64,000 nt of DNA from Doryteuthis pealeii (lineage: Eukaryota; Mollusca; Cephalopoda; Myopsida; Loliginidae): NCBI GenBank assembly GCA_023376005.1, contig CM042176.1, positions 4,464,522 to 4,528,521 of the forward strand, given 5' to 3'. A model generated the notes under the pieces. It saw only the letters and a program-made list of their open reading frames with translations, was not told the DNA's origin and did no database searches. Shown piece by piece: positions 10,226-21,240 of the stretch (position 1 is its first letter; each line of letters starts with the position of its first letter). Made by a program: the position numbers and the translations under genes.

Positions 10226-11045
10226 TCCCCAGTATACCTGCTTGGATCTGTGGTGCTAAAAGCAGCTTTTATTTTAGGCGTGAAAGGTGAACTCTGACCT
10301 CCCGTAACTTTTAAGGAAATAGGGAAGCTGACTTAATAATAAATTAAAAATAGTAAATAGACGTAAAATGAATGGGGGGGGGGATTTTATGAATGAAACG
10401 AATGAGAAAAAAATGAATGAATGAATGAACGATTTAGGAAATGAAAGGCCAGAGGATACGGAAGGTCATTCAGTACAGATATTTACCCCCATCTCTTCAC
10501 TACGAGTGGGATGTCACATAGTAGTCATTCAGTTATACACTTTTTTTACTACAACGTTATTATTTTAATGTTTTGTACTGCTACATATTCATATTCTATT
10601 TAGTTACAACAAAGTTCCCAAGCTGTAAAATTTAGTAATAAATAACACCTAATAATATCCGTTTGCAAAATATGAAATTGCATTAATACATAAAAGGGAG
10701 GTAGATATGTTTTGTACTACAACATATTCATATCTTTTTAGTTAGAAAGTTTCAATGCTGTAAAATTTGGCAATATATAATACCTAATAATATCCGTTTT
10801 TCTCGGAATTTTTTTTAGATGAGGCTTGATAATTAGTATTATTTGGATTATTCGGACTATTGTCCTCATCTTTATAGTTATCTGTACAACGTTTTGGCCG
10901 ATGTGCTCTCCGGCCTTCTTCAGGTATTTCTTCTTGGACTCGAGAACCATCTAGAAATCGGGAACCTTCTTTTCGAGCCCGGAACCTTTTTGTCATAATC
11001 GGTAACCTTCTTGTCGTAATCGCGAGCTATCAGGTTGTTTTCTAA
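10226..11045. repeat. Innermost segment of outer inverted repeat
   Basis: Nearly colinear with the reverse complement of 58645-59460: the coordinate sum stays within 69689-69694 across 800 bp. Includes a SINE-C tail (AGGTCATTCAGTACAGATAT near 10467), two direct copies of a phrase CACCTAATAATATCCGTTTG (near 10650 and 10785), and a GGCCGATGTGCTCTCCGGCC hairpin related to 7121-7325. The motif CTCTTCACTACGAGTGGG resembles the SINE-C 3' part. Confidence 0.8.
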
Positions 11046-11704
11046 GGAATTTAGATATGAATCTCTCTCCCNTTTATTTTTTTCATAAATTGCTTCGTTA
11101 GTTCTTTCTGTACTGTTCACGTTTCTTTGTCTCTGTTTGTTATCGACAGTGGCAGCGTATTGTGAATATTGTGTTATACGATATCTGCGTTTAAAAAAAA
11201 AAAAAATTAGACCAATTGAATCCAATATCCATAATCATCAGCTCGAGTTCATTCTTTCAGTTATTTTTAATGCTTCACAATAACATTTTTATAATTTAAA
11301 AAATATATATATACCGGAAGCATCCGGAGAACACCCTAAATACAATATATATATATTATATATATAATATATAAACGCTATTATTAAAATGTGAGCGACA
11401 GAGTTGTCCGACTAGACCCACAATAATCTCCTATAGATATCCTCACTAGTCTTGTTGAATACTGACATAGGAGCCCCTTGATAGTACTAATTGTTTTATT
11501 TTATTAGTTTTATTTTTCTACACAGCTGTTGTCTTTTTATCTTGTTTATATATCTTATTTAATTTATTATGAACATCCGGGGTAAAAAATTTCTCATTTT
11601 TTCTTGGTTACTAATTTTGTCAGCATACATCTTAAATGCTTTATACAGCAGCCTCCATCCCTCACAGAAAAAGACCAGTTATACAATGATTATAGTAAAC
11701 CACA
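11046..11704. other. AT-rich segment past the palindrome breakpoint
   Basis: Contains one unresolved base (11072) and a 75-bp phrase at 11235-11310 (GAGTTCATTC..., TTTTTAATGCTTCACAATAA) that recurs in the same orientation at 42210-42290. The rest is AT-rich with no gene. Sequence quality appears to fall soon after this point. Confidence 0.5.
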
Positions 11705-12040
11705 GTGGGATTTATAATTCTCCTTGGTCTAGCTCTAGTGAAAAGCGGATAGACTCCCTCGCTGTCGTGGTGATACATTCAGTCTGCCTATAAGTAAAGT
11801 AAGTCTTTCGGACGAGCTAAATGTCGGTATTAGCCAGATAGCGAGGGAGTCTTTCCCCTAGCGCTAGATCAATGAGATTAAATTATTAGCGTCTAGTGTG
11901 GGGCGCCACACTACCACTCAGCTCTTTACTTTCGCCACGATCCCCTGTGCTACTCATTACGCTGAATTTGACGAGGACCTGTATGAACCAGACTTTGTGA
12001 TTCCTAGCCGATGCTCTACCCCGACTGACCTAACTGGCCG
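11705..12040. mobile_element. SINE-A pair, tail to tail
   Basis: A plus-strand tail fragment (11705-11800: TCTCCTTGGTCTAGCTCTAG, GATAGACTCCCTCGCTGTC) abuts a near full-length minus-strand SINE-A (11800-12040). Many single-base indels versus clean copies at 5708 or 46098, including inside the A and B boxes, so transcription from it is doubtful or the sequence is noisy. Confidence 0.75.
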
Positions 12041-12660
12041 CCCCCTGTCGATTGCGGCGTTAGAATGCGCTTACTGCACCTCTACAGAAGCGGTCAGATC
12101 CCCAATGGGGCCATCTGTTGCCGTGGGTGCGACCCTTGATGCTTAAGATAGAACTCAAGTGGTTGAGCAGCCCCATGACATTCTAATACTCCACTTTATG
12201 GCCGCTTAGTCTGGTCTAGACGGCGGTCGGAGGAGGCCCCCTCCGATCAAATCGCTGGTTCCACGTCAACGCCCTATGCACCGTGAATATGAATTTCCTA
12301 ACCTATACCCTTACGCAAGCCCCACCACCTTTTTTTTCATAGGGTGCTAGAAGGCGGTTGGCTGCGAGGGTCGATTACATGTCGCTGGGATGATGTTAAA
12401 CTCTATCTGATGTGGCGATTAAGTTTTTGGGGGGTTTAGGAGATGTGGCACCCTATCATCACCATGTGCTGCCCTAGTCCCACATCTGACCCGATAACGT
12501 ATACCTGTTTATGATCCCATCTATGGTTAATAGAAAAAATATATTTATAAAAAAATTGTATTATCCATTAAACGATAATTGATTTATTTCAAAACTTTTA
12601 TCGGGCATCATAGACACTGAGGTTGATATGCCGTAACAAAACAACATAAACACACAACTA
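12041..12660 (+). repeat. E-family repeat, near full length
   Basis: From GGCCGCCCCCTGTCG through TGCACCTCTACAGAAGCGG, CCCCAATGGGGCCATCTGTT, the GAAGGCGGTTGGCTG region, TCTATCTGATG, CCATCTATGGTTAATAG and GACACTGAGGTTGATATGCC. Same order as 57880-58500 but indel-rich. A 75-codon open frame at its start continues from the SINE and is not supported by the other copies. Confidence 0.75.
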
Positions 12661-12869
12661 AACTGGCCCAAGAGGACTATTTACAAAAAAAAATTCTAAC
12701 AAAGCTGTTGTCTTTTTTTATGCTTATTTTATTTATTTATTTATAAAATCCGCGAATAAAAGTTCCGGAGGACCATTTTGTTGTATTTTTGTTGTTTTTT
12801 TTTTAAGTACTTTCTTTTGAGACACGTGTCGACAGCACACTTACCCCATTTGTACACAGCATTACCCAC

Positions 12870-13065
12870 AAAAAATAGAAATTAAAAATGAAAACAGCAG
12901 TCAAATAACCTGTACAGTTGATTCTGACACATCTATGACCAGCCTGCTTTTTCCTCCCGGACGCTTTCAACGCGCCTTTTCTTTTATTATCTCGAATTCC
13001 CGTACATGAGTTGACTATCAATAGAGCAAGAAAGAGAAAAGAAAAAGATGACCTCTTTTTTCTCA
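12870..13065. repeat. W repeat, copy 1
   Basis: About 190 bp, from AACAGCAGTCAAATAACCTG to TGAGTTGACTATCAATAGAG and a purine-rich end. Directly repeated at 13500-13720. The pair flanks Z copy 1, giving the order W-Z-W. Confidence 0.65.
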
Positions 13066-13450
13066 ATCGAGAGTGTTAGATTATCTTGTAAACATGGATT
13101 TTTACGGCAACTCTGGTGCACTCACTCATCCTACGTTGATCAGAATTAGCGAAAAAAGTAGTTTTAAATGACTGAAATGAATATACATGTGAAAATTTTC
13201 TTTTTATTTTAGTTTTATTTTTTTTACGTGATGACTCATTTGTTAACTTTCCATTTTGACAAAATTTCTGACCTTAATAATCGATTGTTAATTAAATTTT
13301 AATTAGTTTTTAAATGAAAAGCAGACCGAAACCATTTGGGTATACCTAATAACATTGCGTACGCATCACTCTTTTCTTGTTGTGTTAACTATATCAACAA
13401 AGCAAATCACTGTCATGTTTCTGAGATGAAAGACCCACTTTAATCTTTTT
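13066..13450 (+). repeat. Z repeat, copy 1
   Basis: About 390 bp, from AGTGTTAGATTATCTTGTAA through ACGGCAACTCTGGTG, GACCTTAATAATCGATTG and GGTATACCTAATAAC to ATCAACAAAGCAAATCACTG. Second copy 15831-16245; a partial third lies at 54640-54800. No coding potential. Confidence 0.65.
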
Positions 13451-13499
13451 ACGCTCACCCCCACAACCAAAAACCAACAAAAAAACAAAAAAAAAACAA

Positions 13500-13740
13500 A
13501 AAAACAAACAACAAACAAAAAAAACAGCAGTCAAATTTACTTGTAAAACAGTTGATTTGAATCATACTGACCAGCCGGCTTTTTTTTTCTACTTTCTTTT
13601 TTTTTATTTTTTTTTTATCCCCGAAGACGCTTTTAAATGCGCCTTTTCCTTTTATTATCTCTGAACCCGAGTTACATGAGTTGACTATCAATAGAACACA
13701 GAAAGAGTAAAAGAAAAGGATGGAGCCTTTTTATTGACTC
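13500..13740. repeat. W repeat, copy 2
   Basis: Second W copy, with an expanded T/A homopolymer zone in the middle (13580-13620) and the same TGAGTTGACTATCAATAGA end. Confidence 0.6.
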
Positions 13741-14075
13741 GCACAGGTAATGTTAAATTAATGTTACACGCTCCAGAAAAGAGAAACTACCAACAAACGA
13801 CCAAAAAAGAACCGATTTGTACTATAGTAGTTCTTCCCGCCTCCCATTATTCAAGACTATATACCCAGGTACCCCACCTTCGGCCCGCAGCATCGGGACG
13901 TATGAACTTCTTTGTGTATAAACGCAATAAAAAAAAAAGTATTTGAATATCATCATGTCTACCACTGATCACGAAATTTTTAATAGTTCTGACAGCATTA
14001 GCCCACTTTAATAAGATAAAGACGGATCCCCCTATCTGCGCCAGGAACCAATCTGGTAAATGTGGCGCCGGTTTT
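13741..14075. other. No recognised feature
   Basis: A 70-codon open frame (13734-13946) runs through it. Its residues show no domain, and half of it is lysine/arginine-rich from A-rich sequence. I see nothing else here. Confidence 0.35.
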
Positions 14076-14082
14076 CTTATAC

Positions 14083-14160
14083 TGACTTATGGTCACCCAT
14101 CTAAGTACTGAAGAGGTTGATTCGTTACTTAACTTCGGGGCGTGCCAATAATACTGTTCG
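14083..14160 (-). pseudogene. 5S rRNA-derived sequence, copy 1
   Basis: On the minus strand it reads CCGAAGTTAAGTAACG...TCAGTACTTAGATGGGTGACC. This matches the internal control region and 3' domain of animal 5S rRNA (GAAGTTAAGCA, then AGTACTTGGATGGGTGACC). The 5' third is not convincing. A decayed 5S gene or a 5S-derived SINE head. Confidence 0.7.
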
Positions 14161-14179
14161 GTAGAGCACCCGCTTTGTT

Positions 14180-14390
14180 TAGATACCAGTCCTCGCCAAC
14201 TCAGCTGCCATAGTATCACAAATTGGTAACGTCTGGTCTGTGCGGTAAAAGTGGAGAAGATATGGTAAGGTGTGCACTCCAACTCAGCAGAAACCATCTC
14301 CTGGTCTAGCGATATCGAAAAAGGGGATAAAGACTCCCACGCTGTCCAGTTATATCGGACAATTAGGCCATTCCGCCAATTTTCTTAGTT
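14180..14390 (+). mobile_element. SINE-A, indel-rich fragment
   Basis: Starts inside the tRNA-like part (GATACCAGTCCTCGCCAACT) and keeps GTCTGTGCGGTAAAA, CTCCTGGTCTAGCG and GGGGATAAAGACTCCC. It lies between two 5S-derived sequences. Confidence 0.7.
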
Positions 14391-14427
14391 GCTGATATTC
14401 TGATTGCTATAGAACTTCGCTATTACT

Positions 14428-14500
14428 AAGGGGACACCCCATTCTAAATACTGAACAGGCTCATCGTTGCTTAACTTCGGGCATGCCTACTATAATTGTT
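14428..14500 (-). pseudogene. 5S rRNA-derived sequence, copy 2
   Basis: Minus strand GCATGCCCGAAGTTAAGCAA, then CGATGAGCCTGTTCAGTATT and TAGAATG. The GAAGTTAAGCAACGATGAGC block is very close to animal 5S rRNA. The GGGTGACC box is lost. Confidence 0.7.
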
Positions 14501-14619
14501 GCTTAATTACTGGCTGTAGACGCCATGTTGGGGTAAACGTATGACGCCTTATTCAGTAGATGCAGTGATGGTTTGCCAATCTTGATTAGTCCGACACATT
14601 GGCCATAGGTTTGCTTGAC

Positions 14620-14695
14620 AGTACTTGTGGTCACCCAATCAAGTACTGAAAGTTGTATTGTTTGCTTAACTCGGTGTGGCCGAATAATAGCCTAT
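14620..14695 (-). pseudogene. 5S rRNA-derived sequence, copy 3
   Basis: Minus strand ACACCGAGTTAAGCAAAC, then TTTCAGTACTTGATTGGGTG and ACCACAAG. Spacing between the three copies is uneven (about 345 then 195 bp), unlike an intact 5S array. Confidence 0.7.
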
Positions 14696-14744
14696 TAGGT
14701 TATAAGCAAGCTAGTATGGGCTCCCTGGTCTCAGTTGCTTATAA

Positions 14745-14990
14745 AGTAAAGTAAAGTTAAGTCGGCGGCGTGGCCTAAAGTCCGGTATCAACCAGACAGC
14801 GCGGAGTCTAAATCCCATTTTCACAAATGCTAGACCAAGGAGAATGTCATTTATAGCGTCAACTCCTCACACTTACCGCACAGATCCTGTGTTACTCATG
14901 ATGCGAGGTTGGCGAGGCCGGTAATCGGAAACCAGGAAACCTTAAGTTCCGCAGTCGAACCTCTATATGACTTGAAGCTAAAAGTGGCCC
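14745..14990 (-). mobile_element. SINE-A, indel-rich
   Basis: Tail-first on the plus strand (AAGTTAAGTCGGCGGCGTGG), body CAGACAGCGCGGAGTCTA and CTTACCGCACAGATCC, then a damaged tRNA-like head. Several frameshift-like indels per 100 bp against clean copies. Confidence 0.7.
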
Positions 14991-14999
14991 ATAACTTCT

Positions 15000-15100
15000 T
15001 TGATGATGATGGTGATGAGATGATGGTGATTGATGATGATAGTGAGATGATGCAGGTGATTGATGAATGGTGATGAGATGGTGATGATGATGATTGAAAT
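15000..15100. repeat. (GAT)n/(GGT) minisatellite
   Basis: Irregular TGATGATGATGGTGATGAG repeats over about 100 bp. Confidence 0.9.
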
Positions 15101-15655
15101 ATTTTTTTAGCTATGCCTCCGTGCTCGGCGGATTTAAAAAAAATAATTTATGGGAGACTAGAAATGGAAAAAACTCCTTTTTTTTTTTTCTTCTTTCCAT
15201 GACCGTATGACTAGAAGCGGCTACCCGGCACGCCCTGAGTCAGCAGTGGAAGTAGCCCTGGATGTAGTTGGACATTTCAAGGTAGAATTTCAATGTTATC
15301 TTTATGTATATTTGATTTTTTAAATATCTTCGAATATAAAGCAATCTCAGTAATTTTTGCTCAAAGACCAAGCCTGTGTATATTTAATGTGTATTGATAT
15401 ATTTTCGTTGTTGTTGAGTGTTTATTTCGTAGTTTCATCCGGACATACATACATACATACATTCTCATAAGAAGACACTGAATATACTTCAATACAAGAA
15501 CTCAGCCCGGTGTCCTGAGGAGGTCTGAAAGAATTAATAACGTTATAGGCGTCGACATTACTACGACCAGTAATAAACTTCCATCCAGTATAACAAACCG
15601 GTTTGTCTACTTTCTCCACATACTACCATATAGTAATACCTGACACGTTAGGTAT
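15101..15655. other. No recognised gene; possible repeat fragments
   Basis: AT-rich, with (CATA)n near 15443. A 65-codon minus frame (15422-15619) has no recognisable domain. Nothing else supported. Confidence 0.35.
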
Positions 15656-15830
15656 AGCTCTATTGTCGAAAAATCCGTGTTATTACAAGTAAGAAAACAA
15701 ATTACCCCCCCTCATTTCAAAAAAGAAATAAAATAACTGTTTGCATTATAAATTCATTCATTAATAAATTAGTACTGCAAATATCATTAAAATCGATAAT
15801 TCCTCTGATTTGTGGTAATTTTTTTCAATC
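15656..15830. repeat. Y repeat fragment
   Basis: Phrases GTCGAAAAATCCGTGTTATT, ACAAATTACCCCCCCTC and ATCGATAATTCCTCTGATTT match the interior of the Tc1-like element at 56289-57491. Confidence 0.55.
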
Positions 15831-16245
15831 GAGAAGTGTTAGAAACCTTATCTTGTAAACTGGATTTTACGGCAACTCTGGTGTTCATATTAAGTCCTAC
15901 TTGATCAGATTAAGCGAAAAAGTAGTTTTTAATGTATTGAATAATAAATTACGATGTGTATATTATTTTTATTTTTTTTTTATTTTATTTTTATTTTTAC
16001 TGATGCTCATTATGTTACTAACTTTTCGACTTTGACAAATATTTTGACCTTAAATAATCGATATTTAATTAATTCTTAAATTCGTTTTTAAAATGAAAAG
16101 CAGACGAACAATTTGGGGTATACCTAATAAATACCTACACATCAACATCTTTCTATATGTGCAGATTAGGCACAATGTCAAATCAACAAAGCAAATCACT
16201 GTCAATATTTCTGAGATGAAGTATTGTTGTTTGCACAAAAGATTT
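15831..16245 (+). repeat. Z repeat, copy 2
   Basis: Direct repeat of 13066-13450 with the same order of landmarks (ACGGCAACTCTGGTG, TTGACCTTAAATAATCGAT, GGTATACCTAATAAATACC, ATCAACAAAGCAAATCACTG). The two copies lie 2.77 kb apart and each is next to Y or W material, suggesting a larger segmental duplication. Confidence 0.65.
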
Positions 16246-16424
16246 ATCACGGTAAGAGACTTCTGTCAAAAAAGCCATGGGGCCGGGTCACTGGAGTGCA
16301 ATTTCAAACATTTCCGGTTTTGAAATTATAAACAAATTTTCTGTTGAAGGTCCTCCAACAAAATATTAACGGAGACTCAACAACAGTAGATTACATAATA
16401 ATTGTTGTGTATATAATATATTTT

Positions 16425-16690
16425 ACCACCCCTCCGCACGAGCAGGATGTGAACACAAGGTCAATTTCTTAAAGCGGAGTTCAACATGGTTTGAATTCAG
16501 AGTTTTCTTCTTCCTAGACGGTTTGTCTGCCCACTGATGTATCCATAGCTGGTGGAGAATAGGGATTGCATACCCTTTTTATGCGCTAAGTGAAATGCAG
16601 ATTAGCCACATGCCAGGGATTTGAACTTCGAAGCGACGTAGTGACGCATTTCTCATGACTTTAATCCATTACAAGCGCACAGCGCTCCAT
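16425..16690 (-). mobile_element. SINE-B, near full length
   Basis: Plus-strand order is tail to head: CACCCCTCCGCACGAGCAGG, GGTCAATTTCTTAAAGCGGA, CAGAGTTTTCTTCTTCCTAG, then TTTGAACTTCGAAG (B box region) and TTAATCCATTACA (A box region). Moderately diverged. Confidence 0.78.
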
Positions 16691-16691
16691 A

Positions 16692-16860
16692 TTGTGTGTG
16701 GTTGTGTGGTGTGTTGTGTGTGTGTTGTTGTGTGTGTGTGTGTGGTTGTGTCCTCCTGCGAAATTTTTTTTTTTCATGTGGGTTAATCTATTGTTTTTTT
16801 TTTTTTTTGGGTGGTGTGTGTGTGTGTGTGTGTGCGTTGTGTGTTGGTGTCGCTGGTGGA
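16692..16860. repeat. (GT)n-rich tract
   Basis: TGTG repeats interrupted by T homopolymers. The open frames here (CVVVWCVVC) are translations of GT repeats. Confidence 0.9.
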
Positions 16861-16974
16861 TTTTACGCGCATGTAACCTCTGTTCGGGTATTTTTATGCT
16901 GAAGATGTTTTTGTTTTATTACATTCTTGATCGGTATTCAATTTTTTAAAACACATTTTTTTCTATTCACACAT

Positions 16975-17515
16975 GTAATGGGACGGCCTAACAATGCAAC
17001 TAACCACCCTGGGTCAGAAGTTGACCTGGGAGTAATGGTGATGATACGACTTTTGTACATTTTCCAGAGCTCCACAATGTGGAACGTCACCATCAGATAG
17101 AGTTGCAACGGTACATACCCAGGACACAAGACGCTCGTCACTGCCTTTTAGGCAATATATGATAAAATAAGGGTTGGGGCTGCCGTTAGGGAATAGGTTC
17201 GAGTCAATCATCAGGTGACTAGTTGATTCATCAGAGGGGCCCTCTCCAGACCGCTTGTCTTAGCTAAGTAATGGCTAAACGCTGCCTAGCAATACCGCGC
17301 CTCGGAAAATCCCTATCGCTACCGTACCGCCTCTGTGCTAGCTATAAGTGGAGTGCTATAATCTTGACTGCTCGTCACCAGGGTTCTATCCTTAGGCCTC
17401 ACAAGGTCGTCACCCACGGCCAAACAAGCGCTCATCGGTAGTGGTATTTACCCTTCTGCAGAGCGTGCAGTCGTGTATTCTACATCGCCCGGCCGACGGG
17501 CGTAAAATAAGGGCA
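16975..17515 (-). repeat. E-family repeat, near full length
   Basis: Minus strand. On the plus strand it runs TGGGTCAGAAGTTGACCTGG, ACCATCAGATAGAGTTGCAA, AGGGTTGGGGCTGCCGTTAG, CAGACCGCTTGTCTTAGC, CACCAGGGTTCTATCCTTAG, ACCCTTCTGCAGAG and CCGGCCGACGGGCG. Indel-rich. Confidence 0.72.
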
Positions 17516-17529
17516 ACTAATAAGCCATT

Positions 17530-17739
17530 AGGCACTATAATAAATTGAAAGATAATAATGTTATTGAAGATGGGACAATATAAAGTCAAACCACATTAAT
17601 ATAAATAGAATAAATGTGGGGGACTTGTCTGCCGTGTGGGTGGTTACACGTGGTGAGTTGTTAGTCGCTAAAAGACATGACGAAGTGTCCAAAACATTTT
17701 TTTTACAAACTACGTAAGCCATAGGCGGGTTAATATGGA
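17530..17739. repeat. Dispersed repeat shared with 19810-19950
   Basis: Phrases GAAGATGGGACAATATAAAG, TAGAATAAATGTGGGGGACT and TGTCTGCCGTGTGG recur in the same orientation near 19830-19920. Function unknown. Confidence 0.5.
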
Positions 17740-18400
17740 GATTTTCTGTTGCCCATGCAGCAGAGGAATCCTTGACTTTTTCCTCGTAAATTCCTACCAT
17801 AAAATATAACCTGAAACCCTCATTTGTATGTCTGTGTTTTTGCAAAAATGTTAAGTTTTTCTTGCCACCCGTTATTTTACAATACTATATATATTTTATT
17901 GGGGAGTTTGGTTTTTTATTATTTTAATATTCATTTTCATCGTTATCTAAAAGTTTTTATTTCGTGAGAATGGTTAATTTAAAGTGGAGCTTCCTTTTGT
18001 TGGTTGTTTATTCTTTTTTTTTTGGGGGGGGTGGCTTTGTAAAACTCTAAAACAAAACGTCAAGAGTTTTTAATCATCGTTCGACGAAAAGACATAAATT
18101 ACGGTCACAAAAAGGAGGATCAATTTATACTCTAAATTGTAAAACGAGCCCCCACTTTAAATAACTAACCATTCTCACAATATAAAACTTTTAGAATATA
18201 CAACATTGAGTGAATATTTTAAAAAAATAAAGAAATTATATTTAGTATGTAAAAACGGGTGCAAGGAAAAATAAAACATTTATTGCAAAAGACACGGACA
18301 TAAAATAGGCTCCAATTTATTTTTACGGTAGGAATTCACGAGGAAATATTAAGGAATTCCGTTCTGCAGATTCCAAGCTGCTACAACACTGCCGCCGTAG
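17740..18400. mobile_element. Foldback element, about 660 bp
   Basis: Imperfect inverted arms 17760-18010 and 18130-18390. Anchors are TTTCGTGAGAATGGTTAATT with AACTAACCATTCTCACAATA, TTCTTGCCACCCGTTATTTT with AAAAACGGGTGCAAGGAAAA, and CCTCGTAAATTCCTACC with GGTAGGAATTCACGAGG. The loop is T/G-rich. No transposase frame, so probably non-autonomous. Confidence 0.65.
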
Positions 18401-18419
18401 TCCAAAAGAAAAGTAAAAA

Positions 18420-18647
18420 AAAAAGAATGCAGTTTTGTATACGGCAGTGTCGCGGGAGTTGCTGGGTAACGCTGAAATTTCAGCATTACATACCCTTAGG
18501 ATTCAGTTTCGGATTTGTTTCGGGGTTTACTCTATCTAGCCTTTCCTCGGGATCACGTATAAGACGCAAGACTTTTCCTTGTCGTAAGAGGGTGGAACGA
18601 CCAGGCTATAGGAGTCGCGCCATCGTCACCAATTTGAGGTTTTGTGT
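18420..18647. other. No recognised feature
   Basis: Relatively GC-balanced 230 bp upstream of a SINE-A, with a 100-codon frame (18427-18729) that runs into the SINE. Only the first 70 codons are outside a repeat and they match no family I recognise. Confidence 0.3.
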
Positions 18648-18855
18648 GTCGTTAGCTCAGTCGGTAAGCGTCAAGCTAGGCACCTACAAGGTTCCTGGTT
18701 CGATCCCGACTCGCCACCACTGGGTATGAGTAGCTACAGGGATCTGCTAGCCGGTAAAAGTAAGGGAGGCTGATGGTTTGTGTGCGTCCAGCCTCAGATC
18801 AAAAACATATCATTCTTAGTTCGTGGCTGTACCAGACGATTTTACTTTTACATTT
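18648..18855 (+). mobile_element. SINE-A with intact-looking Pol III boxes
   Basis: TTAGCTCAGTCGGTAAGCG (A box) and GGTTCGATCCCGACTC (B box) are well preserved, but the body is shortened (no TAGACTCCCTCGCTG block). The tail is GACGATTTTACTTTTA. Confidence 0.75.
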
Positions 18856-18959
18856 TACTAAACGTCATTGAAGTTCATTCATTTTGCGCCCCCAAAATAA
18901 GGGTTTAATCGTTAAGTGACCTAAAAAATCAGAAATTTTTGGAATAATTGAAGCGCATG

Positions 18960-19325
18960 GTAATATTATGGGTAGTCATAGGAAATGGACTTGTCGCCCC
19001 GAGTTCAAATCCTGGATGTGGTAATTGCATTTTCACTAGCGCCAATACCCTCGGAGAAAGGATTGAATGCCTACTCTCCGCCTCCCAGCTATAAATAAAT
19101 TAGAATAAAGATTTATATTATCTGTCATACGATGACACGTATTTTCAGATCTTCTGATATTTTCTTTAGGCATTAATTACCATTTTTTAGCGACTGAGCC
19201 TTTAACGTTGGTTAGGACAACCGATCTAGAAGAAGGAAAAATCTGAATTGGAAACCTGTGAACTCGCTTAAGAAATTGACTTGTGTCACTTCTCGCTCGT
19301 ACGGAGGGGTTGGTAAAATATATAT
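18960..19325 (+). mobile_element. SINE-B split by a 100-bp insertion
   Basis: Head and body 18960-19090, insertion 19091-19195 of AT-rich sequence that recurs near 21000 (ATTTTCAGATCTTCTGATAT, TAGGCATTAATTACCATTTT), then the 3' half from GGACAACCGATCTAGAAGAA to GGAGGGGTTGGTAAAATA. Confidence 0.72.
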
Positions 19326-19329
19326 GAAA

Positions 19330-19745
19330 TAATTAATGCAATTAAAATCATTTATTTATAAATCACATGGAAAAATTTCATGTAAATCGGATTAATTTCC
19401 CAGATTTTTTCGGTAAATACATTTTCAAACAAGGGGAGGGGGTCAAATTTGTATGGAAACACGGAATGCTTATAAAATTTCATTTAATTTATCAGACCAA
19501 CCATGGAAAATTTCAATTAAAATCGATAATTCCCAGATGTTTTGGTAAACTTAGTTTCAAACAGGGGAGGGGGTCAAATTTGTATTGTAAAAAACACGGA
19601 TGCATTATACAAATCATTTATTTATAATCAACATGGAAAATTTCATAAAATCGGATAATTCTCCAGAGTTTTTGGGTAAATATTTTCCAACAGGTGAGGT
19701 CAAATTTGTATTGTAAAAACAAGTTTTCGCCACAATTGGGTTATA
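19330..19745 (+). repeat. Y-family tandem repeat, three to four units
   Basis: Units of about 120-135 bp, each with CATGGAAAATTTCA, AATCGGATAATTCCCAGA, GGTAAATA and GAGGGGGTCAAATTTGTAT. The 86-codon frame at 19367 is caused by the tandem structure. The same unit, single, occurs near 23220 and 57290. Confidence 0.65.
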
Positions 19746-20200
19746 TCTATCATACACTCTTTGGTCAGCTCCTGTCCTTTTTTTCTTTTTTTCTTTTTTA
19801 GATGTCTATAACAAATTGAAAAGATAAAGTCCTGTCTTGAAATATTGGACAATAAAAATCAGTCCATATTAAGAAAATAGAATAAACTGTCAGGGTAACT
19901 TGTCTGCCGTGTGGTGGTTATGCGCGGCCTGATCAATAAGATAAAAAAAAGGGGGTATTTTAAAGAACGAAGAAGAAAAAAAACTCCTCTTTTAATTGTC
20001 GTTCGGGTCGTTTAGTTCAGTCCTAATCACTATGTGTAAGACACACATTTTCCCTTTTTTTCCCACAAATATCAATAAATTTATAAAGCAAAAATTCTAA
20101 CTATGTTGTAGAACTTAAAAATCATTTTTCCATGAGATTATATATATATATATATATATTATTATTATATATAGTACTATATATTATATATATAGTATAC
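19746..20200. other. AT-rich, no gene
   Basis: Contains the repeat shared with 17530-17739 (19830-19950) and a TA-rich run at 20141-20200. Nothing else recognised. Confidence 0.4.
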
Positions 20201-20202
20201 AT

Positions 20203-20788
20203 GTAGAATTAAACAAACGGCACATCTCCTGTTTTAACATTTTTATGTTTTATCTTTTCCTAATGTTTCCTGTGCCAACTTTTTAATGTTTGGGTGGAAT
20301 TGTGGATAGATTGTCAGTATTTTCCGTAAATAATTTCCGGTCTTAGAGTGGGGCAATGAATGTAATTGTAGGTGTTGTGAAAAATAATTTACGAATATTC
20401 TAACGGAAATAACACACATTCTGCCTAAAGAAAAAAATAAACAAAACACTCCAAGTACTAAAGCTTTATACATAAAACAATACAAACCATCCTAAACAAA
20501 TTAATTCAATGCAGTAGCACACATTTAAAAAAATGCTTAACACCATTCTCACCAATTCTTTCTTCCAGCTCCTACATTAATATAATTAAAAAAAAAAACT
20601 GAATAACATCACCTCTGATGATTGGACTTCGAATGCCGAAAAGTACTCGGGAACTGAAAACTTTGGGTGGACTTATCCACCAATTCCAGACCCAACATTA
20701 AAAAAGTTGTCCGAAATTAAAAAAGAAATAAATAAAATTGTTAAACAGAGAAAGATGTGCCTTTTGTTTAATTCTACATCGTATAAAG
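20203..20788. mobile_element. Foldback/terminal inverted repeat element
   Basis: Ends GTAGAATTAAACAAACGGCA and its inverse TGCCTTTTGTTTAATTCTAC (about 45-bp imperfect inverted ends). Inside, CTGATGA at 20615-20621 is followed by GAAA at 20638-20641 with little stem between. A minus-strand 80-codon frame (20243-20485) has no recognisable domain. Length about 585 bp, so too small for an autonomous element. Confidence 0.6.
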
Positions 20789-21240
20789 AAGAATTGCTCC
20801 TCAAGTGACACACACCACACACACACACACACACACCACACACACATATACATATATATATATATAATTATATATCATGAATGAAAAGTGTAGTAATGGG
20901 TTCAAACGGGAGAAATTAAATATTCTATAAAAAAGAAGGTTTGCAAAAAGGTTATGTTCTTAAAAAAAAAAGGATTTATTATTATCTTACATATGCGACT
21001 CACGTGTTTCAGATGTTCTGATTATTTTTCTTTAGCATTAATTACCATTTTTGGCAGAATAGAATATGTTAACATGGATAAATTTCTGATATTTTGATAG
21101 GTTGTGTGTGTAGTTGTAATTACTTTTTGTTTTATAACGGTTGTTATAATAAATTGAATAAATAATAATAACAATAATAAACAATAATAATTGATAATAT
21201 ATATATATTAATTATATATATATATATATATAGAGAAGGT
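20789..21240. repeat. (CA)n, (TA)n and AT-rich filler
   Basis: CA repeats with an inserted CAC at 20810-20850, TA runs at 20850-20875 and 21197-21232. The piece 21000-21060 matches the insertion inside the SINE-B at 19091. Confidence 0.7.

Larger units (their letters stand above)
1549..11045 (+). repeat. Left arm of outer giant inverted repeat
   Basis: This arm reads as the reverse complement of 58645-64000. Anchor pairs (left with right) are 1549/64000, 1732/63831, 4846/61087, about 7480/60960, 8340/60047, 10236/59453 and 11031/58663. Left-only stretches are about 4.85-7.48 kb, which lies opposite the N gap, and 8.63-10.23 kb. The right arm instead has a foldback element at 59465-59750. The arm contains tandem modules, SINEs, a solo LTR and E and X-like repeats, each listed separately. 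Because the pairing is still intact at base 64000, the right arm probably continues beyond the window. Confidence 0.85.

Noticed and set aside
13734..13946. Small gene of 70 codons
   Set aside because: No domain, composition driven by A-rich DNA, and no support from a second copy.
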